Positions 34,578-43,768 are shown, numbered from the stretch's first letter. The stretch: 64,000 bases of DNA from Prevotella sp. (GCA_031285625.1 JAITVV010000017.1:62001-126000), one strand, 5' to 3'. The notes: generated by a model not told the origin, from the sequence alone. Numbers and translations are program-made.

Positions 34578-35306
34578 ATGTCTAATTTAAAAAATAAAAA
34601 AATGCTATCTATACTGAAAAAGACAACAGCCATCCTTGCAGTACTTATATTTATATTTTCATATAACCTGAAAGCTCAGGTTACAATAGGCTCGAGTCTG
34701 GAACCTGAGAAAGCTGCAATACTGGACATAAAAGACAAAAAAAATGAAACGAACCCTAATGAACTGGAAACTGCAGATCTTGGAGGTCTACTACTCCCAA
34801 GAGTAAATTTGAATGATATCACTAAATTTGATATTTTTTCTACTGTTCATGAAAATGATGGTGATATTGCAACCCAAAAGAAGAGACATACAGGACTTAT
34901 GGTTTATAACCTAAATGAAGCTCCACTAAAAAATCTTGAAAAAGGTATATATGTATGGAACGGGGAGAAATGGGAGAAATCCTCTTTTGTTAGACGTGTT
35001 AATTTCTTCTACATGCCTTCTATAAAAGTAGAGGCACCTAACAGTGGATATGAAGGAAGAATCGAATTGTATAAAGAATATAAAAAACAATTTGAACAAC
35101 CTGTTGCTAAAAGCACAGGAGCCCCTGCCTCTATACCATTTTATGCTGCCGAAGGCGACCTCTATTATTACATTTCATATTGGGACACCAGCGTCTTTGA
35201 TGCAAGTAATTCCACTATAGATGAAAATGGTGTTTTCGAATATAAGATAATTAACCCACCTACAGAAGGTATATCATTTATCAATATTATCCTTGTTGTA
35301 AAATAG
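34578..35306 (+). CDS. Secreted protein of a Bacteroidota surface-fibre type, unknown function
   Basis: 242 residues from ATG 34578 (a second ATG at 34602 is equally possible; the in-frame TTG at 34527 overlaps the promoter box and is rejected). Signal peptide ends NLKAQ, mature start VTIGSSLEPEKAAILDIKD. The blocks AILDIKDKK, LGGLLLPRVNL, TGLMVYNLNEAP and KGIYVWNGEKWEKSS are a recurrent pattern in Bacteroidota cell-surface proteins of unknown role. First gene of a pair with the lectin-like gene that starts 26 bases after its stop. Confidence 0.75.
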   Translation: MSNLKNKKMLSILKKTTAILAVLIFIFSYNLKAQVTIGSSLEPEKAAILDIKDKKNETNPNELETADLGGLLLPRVNLNDITKFDIFSTVHENDGDIATQKKRHTGLMVYNLNEAPLKNLEKGIYVWNGEKWEKSSFVRRVNFFYMPSIKVEAPNSGYEGRIELYKEYKKQFEQPVAKSTGAPASIPFYAAEGDLYYYISYWDTSVFDASNSTIDENGVFEYKIINPPTEGISFINIILVVK

Positions 35307-35332
35307 TCCAATTCAATTCTAACACTCTTTTT

Positions 35333-36967
35333 ATGAAACTCTATAAATATTATATATCTATTTCACTATTCATTTTCTTTGCCAATGGCATTATAGCACA
35401 AGAAAATGAAGATTTTGGGGATTTCCCTTATCAGGAATCCTTTTTGAATCAGATTACCCTTCCCGTAGGGGTCATAAGGCCAGACCCAGCAAAGAATAGT
35501 GCTAAACCAGACGTGAATGGGCTAATCCTCACTCCTGATGAGTATAATAAATTCGGTGCTATATATCTGGACAATCATAAATTCAAATCGAGAAATGGAA
35601 TTCTCATCGAATTTGAGTATATGATTTTTAATGATGATGAGAATGAAAAGAATTTCGGAGGAGACGGATTATCATTATTCTTCTTTAATGCAGACCTTAA
35701 AGGAGAAACTCCTAATATTGGGGCAGCAGGAGCAGGATTAGGTTATACCTATAACCGAAGTTTGCTAAATACACCTGCTAATGTATATCGAGCGGAAGGA
35801 CTACGGGGAGCCTACATGGGGGTTGCTTTCGACTCATATGGTAACTTCAAAGAACTACGTTTCCAGGGAGAGTCACGTGTTAGTGGGCTACCTCTGGCAT
35901 TTACATCCACAGGTGCCAATGATATTAGACCAGATCCCGGTACAGATATGACCAATCATGTAACAATACGTGGAGCCCGGAGACTACAAGGATTTAGCCC
36001 TCCCGGCATGGGGCTAGGATATTGCGGTTACCCTGTACTTGTATCTCAATCAACCATAAATGATTATGGAGTTAAATTAAAAACAGTCAGCAATTATGCA
36101 TATACAAAAGAAAAATTATCTATAGGAAAAAATTACTTTAAAATTCGTGGAGGTAAAGAATTTGAAAAGCCCGGCGATAAAGGTTACAGAAAAGCTTTTG
36201 TAGAATTGTTCCCAAATGGTGATGAAGGTTTCTTCGTTTCGGTAATGATAGAGCATGAAACAAAAAAAGATACCATTATTTATGATTATGAATATAAAAA
36301 GAGCCTTACCTATCTGGAGAATGCCATTACAGATCCTGCAAATCTTGGCGATAATACCGATCAACAAGTACCTAGAACAACAGCTTCTGTACAAACCCTG
36401 GACGTACCTATACCTCTGGAATTGAAAATCGGATTGGCGGCAGCTACAGGTAATGGCTTGGCAGGCAGTAAACATGACAAACATGTAATAAAAAATCTAG
36501 GTATCAGGTTACCGCGTTCTGCTGAAGCATATGACGACTTCCTTGATGATCAATATGCAGGAATAACAGTAACTTTTAAACCACTCCTCAACGACCTGGC
36601 ATACAAAGGTCTCATAAGTAAACAGCAGAAAGGTGATCCCAAGAATATAGATCCTACAACATTCCGATTCATCAAACCTGATGGAAAACCGAGTGATGAT
36701 TATTACAATTACACTGATACTGATGGAGGTATATGGAAATATGACGAAACGACCGGAGCTGTAACATACAGGCATCCTGATAGAACTTTTACAGGAAAAC
36801 CGAGAGTAAAATACAGTATAAAGGGATTACCGGATCCACCAAACCCATATGCTAATGAAGCCTATCGATCGCTTCCCGCAACAATAGGAGTAAATATCAT
36901 AGAGAACCCGAATAAACAAAAGAATATTATATCCAACAGAATGATAACAAATGATGTGACAGGATAA
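35333..36967 (+). CDS. Secreted L-type lectin-like (concanavalin A-like) surface protein
   Basis: 544 residues with a signal peptide (1-22, ...GIIAQ). Residues of about 25-300 look like a bacterial L-type lectin: ILIEFEYMIFND, then NFGGDGLSLFFFNADL (the GGDGL-x-F core strand of legume-type lectins), GAYMGVAFDSYGNFKE and TNHVTIRGARR. The C-terminal part (about 390-544), starting YDDFLDDQYAGITVTFKPLL, has KYSIKGLPDPPNP-type repeats suggestive of an Ig-like or stalk domain. No GPI or sortase signal is visible; it may depend on its smaller partner for surface placement. A hairpin terminator follows. Confidence 0.75.
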   Translation: MKLYKYYISISLFIFFANGIIAQENEDFGDFPYQESFLNQITLPVGVIRPDPAKNSAKPDVNGLILTPDEYNKFGAIYLDNHKFKSRNGILIEFEYMIFNDDENEKNFGGDGLSLFFFNADLKGETPNIGAAGAGLGYTYNRSLLNTPANVYRAEGLRGAYMGVAFDSYGNFKELRFQGESRVSGLPLAFTSTGANDIRPDPGTDMTNHVTIRGARRLQGFSPPGMGLGYCGYPVLVSQSTINDYGVKLKTVSNYAYTKEKLSIGKNYFKIRGGKEFEKPGDKGYRKAFVELFPNGDEGFFVSVMIEHETKKDTIIYDYEYKKSLTYLENAITDPANLGDNTDQQVPRTTASVQTLDVPIPLELKIGLAAATGNGLAGSKHDKHVIKNLGIRLPRSAEAYDDFLDDQYAGITVTFKPLLNDLAYKGLISKQQKGDPKNIDPTTFRFIKPDGKPSDDYYNYTDTDGGIWKYDETTGAVTYRHPDRTFTGKPRVKYSIKGLPDPPNPYANEAYRSLPATIGVNIIENPNKQKNIISNRMITNDVTG

Positions 36968-36990
36968 AGGTTCATTATTAGTTGATGAAT

Positions 36991-37014
36991 AACCCCTCTT
37001 AATGAGGGGTTAAT
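36991..37014 (+). terminator. Terminator after the lectin-like gene
   Basis: Stem AACCCCTC (36991-36998) and GAGGGGTT (37004-37011) with a five-base loop, followed by AATTGTT. Confidence 0.75.
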
Positions 37015-37048
37015 TGTTAAACACCTCATACATATGATAGAAAATATG

Positions 37049-37056
37049 TATATTTG
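37049..37056 (+). promoter_or_regulatory. -7 box TATATTTG, candidate acpH promoter
   Basis: Exact TAnnTTTG match 20 bases before the ATG at 37077. Confidence 0.5.
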
Positions 37057-37076
37057 TAGCCTAAGATCTAGAAATA

Positions 37077-37667
37077 ATGAACTTCCTTGCACACGCTTAT
37101 CTCTCATTTGGGAATCCAGATATATTAGTTGGAAATATGATAGCCGATCAGGTAAAAGGCAGACAGATAGAAACATACCCAGAGGCCATTCAACATGGCA
37201 TTCATATACATCGCAAAATAGATGCTTTTACAGACAGTCACCCTGTTACATTAGAAACAATGTCTATCTTCAGAGCTTCCGCAGGGAAATATGCTGGAGC
37301 ATTTCTGGATGTATCTTATGATCACTTTCTTGCTATTGACAATCAGAATGAGCCTGAAGAGGGATGGGAACCTTTTGCTCAAAGGTGTTACTCTCAGATC
37401 GAACTACACACCGAGCTTCTCCCATCCAAATTCTGTACAATGTTTATGTATATGAAAAAAGAAGACTGGCTCTACAACTACAGGTATAACTGGCTTATAG
37501 AAAAAAGTTTTGAGAGATTAAAAAACCGGGCTAATTACCTTGATGATAATGCTCCTGTTTTTTCTGACTTCGAAAATCATTATCGGGAAATTCAAGAAAG
37601 TTATAATACATTTTTTCCAGAGTTAAAAGCTTATATAAAAGATATAATACAAAATAAAGAACCTTAA
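37077..37667 (+). CDS. acpH: Acyl carrier protein phosphodiesterase-like protein
   Basis: 196 residues of the AcpH family (HD-like fold). N-terminal MNFLAHAYLSFGNPDILVGN, then MIADQVKGRQ and GIHIHRKIDAFTDSHP, place the conserved metal-site His and Asp residues. The C-terminal part has MKKEDWLYNYRYNW and FFPELKAYIKD. Cleaves the phosphopantetheine arm from holo-ACP. Followed 17 bases later by the DUF805 gene; probably one transcript. Confidence 0.9.
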   Translation: MNFLAHAYLSFGNPDILVGNMIADQVKGRQIETYPEAIQHGIHIHRKIDAFTDSHPVTLETMSIFRASAGKYAGAFLDVSYDHFLAIDNQNEPEEGWEPFAQRCYSQIELHTELLPSKFCTMFMYMKKEDWLYNYRYNWLIEKSFERLKNRANYLDDNAPVFSDFENHYREIQESYNTFFPELKAYIKDIIQNKEP

Positions 37668-37684
37668 ATCGCTATACAAATATT

Positions 37685-38662
37685 ATGTTTGAGAATAAAT
37701 TTTTACGAATGCTCTTCGATTATAGAGGAACAATCAGCCGTCGGCAATATTGGGGCAGTTTGCTTTTTTTGTTGATCTTACTATCCACCAGTAATCTCAT
37801 ATACAGATGGGAATTTTTGGGTACTTTATTAGGGGTTGACAGAGGAGATTCTATCCAAAGTTACAACTTTGATGCGTATCTCTTCCTAACATATCTCTCT
37901 AATGCTTTTATAACGATCTTATATTTTTCATCTATCGCTGTAGCCATATCCTTAATAGTGGTGACATTGAAGCGTAGTAAGACTTTAGGATATTCAAAAG
38001 TATCATCATGGCTTTTTGCAATTATAACCTATCTGGCTTACTTCTCCCTCAATGCCCTGTCCAACTATTATCAATACAAAAGTAATAGTCATCGTTATAA
38101 CGAAGTGAGTGATACTGCAAATATTGAAATGGTAATCCCCATTGGCCTTGTTATTATAGGTCTCCTTATAGCATTCACTATAATAATAGTTATTCTCCTA
38201 TCCAGACAAACAGAAGTTGACAGTGAAGAAGATGTAGACTATTACGCATACGACTCTATCAATTGTATATTTGGACTAATGAAGTTCTCGATAACATATA
38301 CTATCATCATTATATGCTGGAAATATGCCCTGTCATGGATGATAGACCAGAGCCTTCTTCTCACAAAATTACTGGCATTTGCACTTATCATATCATATGT
38401 CTATTTCTACTTAAATATATTTGTAAAACGTTCGCGTGATGCAAGGGTGAATAGTGCATATATTATCTGCGCTTTCTTCCTTTTAATTATAATCATTGGG
38501 CTATATATTTTTGCAGGAGCAACATATCTGTTTGACGGAAAGCCTCTTTTTGGCTTCTTTTCTAATAAGATCTGCTTCATACTGATTAATCTTTATATAA
38601 TAAGCACATATGTACTCATTGCTCTTCCCAGCAAACAGATTGAATATGTAGATCCTGATTAA
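37685..38662 (+). CDS. DUF805-like polytopic membrane protein
   Basis: 325 residues with about seven hydrophobic segments. The N-terminal DYRGTISRRQYWGSLLFLL matches the DUF805 start pattern (RGRISRxxYW), and the later NIFVKRSRDARVNS matches the KRxxD segment of that family; between them is an acidic cytosolic loop (about 180-195, QTEVDSEEDVDYYAYD). Length is well above the usual 120-150 residues, so this may be a fused or duplicated form. Function unknown. Confidence 0.72.
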   Translation: MFENKFLRMLFDYRGTISRRQYWGSLLFLLILLSTSNLIYRWEFLGTLLGVDRGDSIQSYNFDAYLFLTYLSNAFITILYFSSIAVAISLIVVTLKRSKTLGYSKVSSWLFAIITYLAYFSLNALSNYYQYKSNSHRYNEVSDTANIEMVIPIGLVIIGLLIAFTIIIVILLSRQTEVDSEEDVDYYAYDSINCIFGLMKFSITYTIIIICWKYALSWMIDQSLLLTKLLAFALIISYVYFYLNIFVKRSRDARVNSAYIICAFFLLIIIIGLYIFAGATYLFDGKPLFGFFSNKICFILINLYIISTYVLIALPSKQIEYVDPD

Positions 38663-38668
38663 TTGTAT

Positions 38669-38676
38669 TATCTTTG
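38669..38676 (+). promoter_or_regulatory. -7 box TATCTTTG, candidate promoter of the glycosyltransferase gene
   Basis: Exact TAnnTTTG match 32 bases before the ATG at 38709. Confidence 0.5.
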
Positions 38677-38708
38677 TAAAAATAAACAATATAGAGTTAT
38701 ATCTAAAT

Positions 38709-39806
38709 ATGAAAATTCTTTTAATAGGTGAATATAGCCGGGTACATCTTACGCTGGCTGAAGGATTGAGAAGCATGGGACATGAAGTTGTCGTTGCATC
38801 TGATGGTGATGGATTTAAAAATTACCCCCGGGATATTGATTTGTCCCGTAAGAGCTCGGGAATTATGGATACACTATCGAGTCTTATATCTGTCACTAAC
38901 AAATTTAAGAAATTTAAAGACTATGATGTTGTACAACTTATAAATCCCGGTTTTACGACTCAGAATGTTCGTGTAAATAACTATCTATATAAAAATCTGA
39001 AAAAGAATAATAAAAAAGTTTTTTTAGGAGCATTTGGAGATGATTCGTACTGGGTACGTGCCTGCCTGGGAAATGAAATATTCGATTATTCTGAATTTTT
39101 TGTTGACGGTAAGGCCATAAATGTGGATTTCAACCAGCGATTTATTGATAAATGGATAGATACACCATTAGAAACCTCTAATAAGATGATGGCCGAATCA
39201 TCCGACGGAATTGTAGCCTGTCTCTACGAATATTATGTGGCTTATGAGCCTTTCTTCGCAAACAAAGTACGTTATATACCATTACCTCTAAATACTTCCC
39301 AGATAGAATTTCAACCAATAGAAGAAGAACCTGAAAAAGTAAATTTCTTTATCGGAATTAACAAAGTAAGAGAAAAATTTAAAGGTACTGATGTAATGGA
39401 AAAAGCATTAGCCAGAGTAAAAGACAAGTATCCGGACAAAGTAATTGTTACCAGAGTAGAGTCGGTAAGCTACGATGTATATAAGCAGCTAATGTCGGAA
39501 GCCCATGTTGTTCTGGACCAGCTTTATTCGCACACACCGGCAATGAATGCCCTGCTAGCTATGGCACAAGGTAAAGTTCTGATAGGAGGAGGCGAATCAT
39601 ATATCTATGACCTGTATGGAGAATACGATAACAGACCTATTATCAATGTACACCCAACCGAAGATGATGTATTTGAAAAATTGGAATGGGTGGTATTGAA
39701 CAAAAAAGAGATCCCTCAAATATCGCGCAATAGCAGATTATTTGTGGAAAAGAATCACGACTATATGACTGTTTCGAAAAAGTATCTTGATTTCTGGTCT
39801 AAATAA
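38709..39806 (+). CDS. Glycosyltransferase (GT-B/GT4-like)
   Basis: 365 residues. GT-B style start MKILLIGEYSRVHLTLAEGL, with RSMGHEVVVASDG. The C-terminal domain has VNFFIGINKVREKFKGTDVM, KVIVTRVESVSYD, and the acceptor-side VVLDQLYSHTPAMNALLAMA with AQGKVLIGGGESY where GT4 enzymes carry the nucleotide-sugar E-x7-E region. Cytosolic face of the inner membrane. Stands alone, away from other glycan genes. The sugar and acceptor are unknown. Confidence 0.8.
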   Translation: MKILLIGEYSRVHLTLAEGLRSMGHEVVVASDGDGFKNYPRDIDLSRKSSGIMDTLSSLISVTNKFKKFKDYDVVQLINPGFTTQNVRVNNYLYKNLKKNNKKVFLGAFGDDSYWVRACLGNEIFDYSEFFVDGKAINVDFNQRFIDKWIDTPLETSNKMMAESSDGIVACLYEYYVAYEPFFANKVRYIPLPLNTSQIEFQPIEEEPEKVNFFIGINKVREKFKGTDVMEKALARVKDKYPDKVIVTRVESVSYDVYKQLMSEAHVVLDQLYSHTPAMNALLAMAQGKVLIGGGESYIYDLYGEYDNRPIINVHPTEDDVFEKLEWVVLNKKEIPQISRNSRLFVEKNHDYMTVSKKYLDFWSK

Positions 39807-39830
39807 TTCAGTAACACTCTAAAAAATAAT

Positions 39831-39862
39831 AAGGACTATTCTTCCCAGAATAGTCCTTATCT
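39831..39862. terminator. Bidirectional terminator after the glycosyltransferase gene
   Basis: Perfect stem AAGGACTATTCT (39831-39842) and AGAATAGTCCTT (39847-39858), loop of four, A-rich before and T-rich after. Confidence 0.85.
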
Positions 39863-39914
39863 CTTATTTATTACCAAACTTTACAAAACATTTACCTTAT
39901 ATCTTACCTAATTA

Positions 39915-40667
39915 TTATCTTCTATTTGAAGCCAATCTGTAGTTACTTCTTTCAGATGATCGACTAACTTTGGATTCTTTTTTATTATCACTTCTGCTAG
40001 TTGATCTGCTTACACTACTTCTATCCGATTGTCTATTTTTGTTGCTGTTAAAGTTTTGTTCTTTTTTATTATCTCTTTTTTTATTGTCACTATAGCTCTT
40101 ATTATTGTTATTTCGTCCCTCATTACGAGAATGGTTCCGATTATTATTGTAGTTATAATCTTTCTTATTATCCTTACGGTTATGATTATAATTATTGTGA
40201 TTATCTCTACGATAGTTATTATGCTTATCTCCTGAATACCAAGCTATCTTATTATTACGGCTCGACCTGTAACGATCATCACGGCTATCACGGATCACAT
40301 ATTGGTGTCTATGCCCTTTGTAACGACCATAATCTCTGTAGTGAACATTATTATATCTCCAAGGATTTACAGTATTAACAAGGACAACTTTATACATTCC
40401 ATACAAATCGTAATGACGATAAGCATAAGGTAAGTAACGAGCTGATATCCATCGTCCGCGATCCGGATAATAAAATAATCCAAGATTTACATTGTAGTAA
40501 CAGTTAATATCAGGTATATAATAATAGTCCACGTAATCATAACCTACTGGCCCCCATGCCGGTTGATTTCCTATATTTATGCTGATGTTTACACTTTGAG
40601 CTTCAACTTTATTATTAAATGATGCTATTCCTATCAATAATGCAAATGCGAATATAAACTTTTTCAT
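39915..40667 (-). CDS. Secreted Tyr/Asn/Arg-rich low-complexity protein
   Basis: 250 residues from the ATG at 40667; the longer in-frame start at 40703 adds residues before the signal peptide and is rejected. Signal peptide ends NKVEAQ. The mature N-terminus has NISINIGNQPAWGPVGYDYV and a Tyr-rich section (about 35-95) with a WGPVGYDYVDYYYIPDINCY block seen in several small Bacteroidota envelope proteins. From about residue 120 the protein is Asn, Arg, Lys, Ser and Asp in near-random mix, strongly basic. Function unknown; the tail could bind nucleic acid or acidic glycan. Confidence 0.72.
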   Translation of the reverse strand: MKKFIFAFALLIGIASFNNKVEAQSVNISINIGNQPAWGPVGYDYVDYYYIPDINCYYNVNLGLFYYPDRGRWISARYLPYAYRHYDLYGMYKVVLVNTVNPWRYNNVHYRDYGRYKGHRHQYVIRDSRDDRYRSSRNNKIAWYSGDKHNNYRRDNHNNYNHNRKDNKKDYNYNNNRNHSRNEGRNNNNKSYSDNKKRDNKKEQNFNSNKNRQSDRSSVSRSTSRSDNKKESKVSRSSERSNYRLASNRR

Positions 40668-40938
40668 AACTTTAAGTATTAAAAGGTGAATACTTGTTTT
40701 CATCTCTTTGTATCTTTGATGTTATATCTTTGAAAAAGATTAATCGGCTCTGCGTTGTTTAACTTTAATTAACCTTAATAAAAACCAAAATAAAACAATA
40801 AAAAACTGTATATAAATAACATACACAACTTATCAAAAAGTTAAAATATAAATTAGCAAGAATGGATAACCTTATTTTTACATGTATTTTCTTTATTTGC
40901 ATAGTAAATCATTTAATAACCTAAAAAATAAAAAAGTT

Positions 40939-41214
40939 ATGGATCAGAAATTTTGTCAAAGCTGTGGAATGCCACTAAACGTTAGCGAAGAATTTGGAAC
41001 AAATAAAGATCAAAGCCAAAATGATGAATATTGTATCTATTGCTTCAAAGATGGTGAATTTACCTCTGATTGTACAATGGATGAGATGATAGAGCATTGT
41101 TTATTGCATATCGACGAGTTTAATAAGAGCTCGGAAAAGAAATTCACAGTAGAAGAGGCACGTGCCGGAATGAAAGAGTTTTTCCCACACCTTAAACGAT
41201 GGGCAAAGGCATAA
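40939..41214 (+). CDS. Small zinc-ribbon protein
   Basis: 91 residues from the ATG at 40939 (MDQKFCQSCGMPL); an ORF start at 40882 adds a non-conserved leader. FCQSCGMPL and YCIYCFKDGEF form two C-x2-C zinc knuckles (putative zinc-ribbon domain), then ARAGMKEFFPHLKRW. First gene of a cassette with the AraC/GyrI regulator seven bases on, the SPL-type radical SAM gene and the YoaP-type acetyltransferase. Role unknown. Confidence 0.85.
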   Translation: MDQKFCQSCGMPLNVSEEFGTNKDQSQNDEYCIYCFKDGEFTSDCTMDEMIEHCLLHIDEFNKSSEKKFTVEEARAGMKEFFPHLKRWAKA

Positions 41215-41221
41215 ATAATCA

Positions 41222-42088
41222 ATGAGGGAGACAACACAAAGTGGTTATGAGAAAGCAATAAACAGAGTTGTAGATTATATAAACAAGCATCTGTTAAAGA
41301 ATCCGGATATTAAAGAGTTAGCAGAAATAGCCAATATATCCGAATATCATTTTCATCGCATATTTAAAACAATCATTGGTGAAAATACAGGCGAATACAT
41401 CAACCGACTGCGACTGGAATATATCGCTCAATGCTTACAAACAACAAAGCTAAATCTAAGTGACTTAGCGATCAAAACAGGATATGGTACAAAATATGCC
41501 TTATCAAAAGCTTTCAAAAAACATTTTGGTGTCTCCCCTTCGATTTATAGGAATCAAAAAGATGAGATTGAATTTTTCAAAAAGAGCGAAGAGAAGATAT
41601 TCACCCTGATACCTGAAATAAGAGAGATACCATCTAAGAAAATTGTTTATATCCGTATTATTGACTGGTACGGTTCACCGGAATCCTATTATGCAGCATG
41701 GAAAAAACTTGGACAATTTGCAAAAAAGAATAATCTGGTAAATGGTCAAACGGAATTTATTGGACTGAGTTTCGATAATCCGACAATAACACTACCTGAA
41801 AATTGCCGGTTTTATGCATGTTTTACCATCGATAAGCCTGTAGAACCGGAAGGTGCATTCGGGATACAAGAAATAGATGGCGGATTATATGCTGTATTTA
41901 CGCTCAAAGGATCCTATGATGGATTAATGGATATGTATTACAACATATACATTAAGTGGCTACAAGAGAGCGATTATAAATTAAGAAAGGGTTGTAGTTT
42001 CGAAAAATACCTCAATAATCCTGATTACGTTTCAGAAAAAGATATACTAACGGAAATATACATTCCCATAACAAAACGAACGAGTTAA
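41222..42088 (+). CDS. AraC family regulator with GyrI-like effector domain
   Basis: 288 residues. N-terminal double HTH (about 10-108): DYINKHLLKNPDIKELAEIA, HFHRIFKTIIGENTGEYINR, then GYGTKYALSKAFKKHFGVSP. C-terminal GyrI-like domain (about 125-285) with EIREIPSKKIVYIRIIDWYG and the late FEKYLNNPDYVSEKDILTEI, which in this family binds small hydrophobic molecules. Similar in layout to Rob/SoxS-GyrI or BltR-like regulators. Probably controls its own cassette. Confidence 0.9.
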   Translation: MRETTQSGYEKAINRVVDYINKHLLKNPDIKELAEIANISEYHFHRIFKTIIGENTGEYINRLRLEYIAQCLQTTKLNLSDLAIKTGYGTKYALSKAFKKHFGVSPSIYRNQKDEIEFFKKSEEKIFTLIPEIREIPSKKIVYIRIIDWYGSPESYYAAWKKLGQFAKKNNLVNGQTEFIGLSFDNPTITLPENCRFYACFTIDKPVEPEGAFGIQEIDGGLYAVFTLKGSYDGLMDMYYNIYIKWLQESDYKLRKGCSFEKYLNNPDYVSEKDILTEIYIPITKRTS

Positions 42089-42093
42089 TATTT

Positions 42094-42963
42094 GTGATTC
42101 AATACATAGAGGCAAAAACAATCTTATCGAAACTCCGAGGTAACGATTCCATGTTTGGACTAACATACAACATGAATCTCTATCGCGGATGCCAGCACGG
42201 TTGTATATATTGTGATACACGAAGTGAATGTTACGGAGTGGGAGATATATCACAAATATCTGTAAAGAAAAATGCCCTTGAATTACTTCGTAAAGAGTTG
42301 AGAAGCAAAAAAGCTAAAGGTACAATTGGGACAGGATCTATGAACGATCCTTATATGCCTATCGAAAAGGATACCCTTATGACCCGCAATGCCCTAACTA
42401 TCATATCAGAGGCAAAGTTTCCTGTACATGTAATAACTAAAAGCAATTTAGTTGTAAGAGACTACGATATACTTCAGGAAATAAGTAAAACATATGCAGC
42501 TATAAGCATCACCATAACATGTGCTGACGATACCCTATCCCGAAAACTGGAACCCAATGCACCCTCTACATCCGATAGGCTGAAAACAATCGAGTTTTTA
42601 TCTAAAAATGGTATATACACAGGAATAACCCTCATGCCTCTACTCCCCTACATAAATGATACAGAAAATAACATAAAATCTATCATACAAAAAGCTAAAG
42701 ACTCAGGAGCAGCCTATATAATACCAATGTTAGGTGTTACCTTACGCAAGGGTTCCAGAGATTATTTATATAAGGCTTTTAACAAAAGTTTTCAAGGCAT
42801 GAGTGCTCTTTACCAAAAAGAATTTGGAGAGGAATATATATGCTCCAGCCCCAATTACAAGACACTACAAAAAACTTTTTATGATGAAACACACAAATTT
42901 GGAATACCATCTAAAATGAGATTCTACACACCTCAGAAAGATCAACAATTAACTCTATTCTAA
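42094..42963 (+). CDS. Radical SAM protein of the spore photoproduct lyase-like group (GTG start)
   Basis: 289 residues. The iron-sulfur motif is C33-x3-C37-x2-C40 (RGCQHGCIYCDTRS). Following GSMNDPYMPIEKD and PVHVITKSNLVVRDYDIL are typical of the SPL_like/Rv2578c type. The start codon is GTG at 42094, six bases after the AraC stop. Not expected to repair spore DNA here, since these bacteria do not sporulate; the role is unknown, and the pairing with zinc-ribbon, GyrI and YoaP proteins is the main clue. Confidence 0.87.
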   Translation: MIQYIEAKTILSKLRGNDSMFGLTYNMNLYRGCQHGCIYCDTRSECYGVGDISQISVKKNALELLRKELRSKKAKGTIGTGSMNDPYMPIEKDTLMTRNALTIISEAKFPVHVITKSNLVVRDYDILQEISKTYAAISITITCADDTLSRKLEPNAPSTSDRLKTIEFLSKNGIYTGITLMPLLPYINDTENNIKSIIQKAKDSGAAYIIPMLGVTLRKGSRDYLYKAFNKSFQGMSALYQKEFGEEYICSSPNYKTLQKTFYDETHKFGIPSKMRFYTPQKDQQLTLF

Positions 42964-42964
42964 T

Positions 42965-43738
42965 ATGGACATTATAACATTAACACAAGAAAACATTGCT
43001 GCAGAACATATATGCTGTGCAATGAGCAGCAAATCGTCAGAAATAGGGATCAACGCTAAAAAAGAATGGCTGAAATGCAGAATGCAGGAAGGCTTGAAGT
43101 TTAAGAAGCTAGATGCCAGAGGAAAAGTATTTATAGAATATCTACCTGCAGAGAATGCCTGGCTACCTATTACTGCCGATGGCTATATACTTATCAATTG
43201 TTTCTGGGTTTCCGGTTCATTCAAAGGGAAAGGCTATGGGAAACAGTTACTTACCGAATGTGAGAAAGATGCTAAAGAACAAGGATATAAAGGGATTACC
43301 TTAATTGTTGGACAAAAGAAAAAGCCATACTTATCTGATAAAACTTTTATGCTGAAACATGGATATCAGGTATGTGATAGCTGTCCACCATATTTCGAAC
43401 TGATAGCTAAACGCTTTGATAAAAAAGCACCACTACCTCAATTTAAAGCCTGCGCACATGAAGGGATGGGAAATGGGATTCAGGGAATCGATATATTCTT
43501 CACAGCGCAATGTCCATTTACAGTACCATATACAAGATTATTAGAACCAATTATATTGGCCTCTGAGTATCCTGTACGGCTACATCAAATTACATCAAAG
43601 GAAATGGCACAAAATCATCTTTGCCCGGTTACCACATATAGCATATTTATTAATGGACAGTTTTATTCGAATGAAATACTAACACCAGATAAGTTAACTA
43701 AACTAATTGAAGCGAGTAATAAAAAGGTTGAACGATAG
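42965..43738 (+). CDS. GNAT acetyltransferase with YoaP-like C-terminal domain
   Basis: 257 residues. The N-terminal GNAT domain (about 1-145) has the acetyl-CoA motif VSGSFKGKGYGKQLL and GYKGITLIVGQKKKPYLSDK. The C-terminal YoaP-like part (about 165-250) has GIDIFFTAQCPFTVPYTRLL, VRLHQITSKEMAQNH and YSIFINGQFYSNEILTPDKL, which reads like a thioredoxin-type fold and includes a CPFTVPY motif in the position of a redox-active Cys. Starts two bases after the radical SAM stop. Substrate unknown. Confidence 0.85.
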   Translation: MDIITLTQENIAAEHICCAMSSKSSEIGINAKKEWLKCRMQEGLKFKKLDARGKVFIEYLPAENAWLPITADGYILINCFWVSGSFKGKGYGKQLLTECEKDAKEQGYKGITLIVGQKKKPYLSDKTFMLKHGYQVCDSCPPYFELIAKRFDKKAPLPQFKACAHEGMGNGIQGIDIFFTAQCPFTVPYTRLLEPIILASEYPVRLHQITSKEMAQNHLCPVTTYSIFINGQFYSNEILTPDKLTKLIEASNKKVER

Positions 43739-43768
43739 TAAATATTTTACTATCGTTCAATATATTAT
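43728..43768. terminator. Bidirectional terminator overlapping the stop of the YoaP-type gene
   Basis: Perfect 15-base arms TTGAACGATAGTAAA (43728-43742) and TTTACTATCGTTCAA (43746-43760). The left arm includes the stop codon of the YoaP-type gene, and a T-rich run follows. The convergent metallophosphoesterase gene ends at 43765. Confidence 0.85.
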
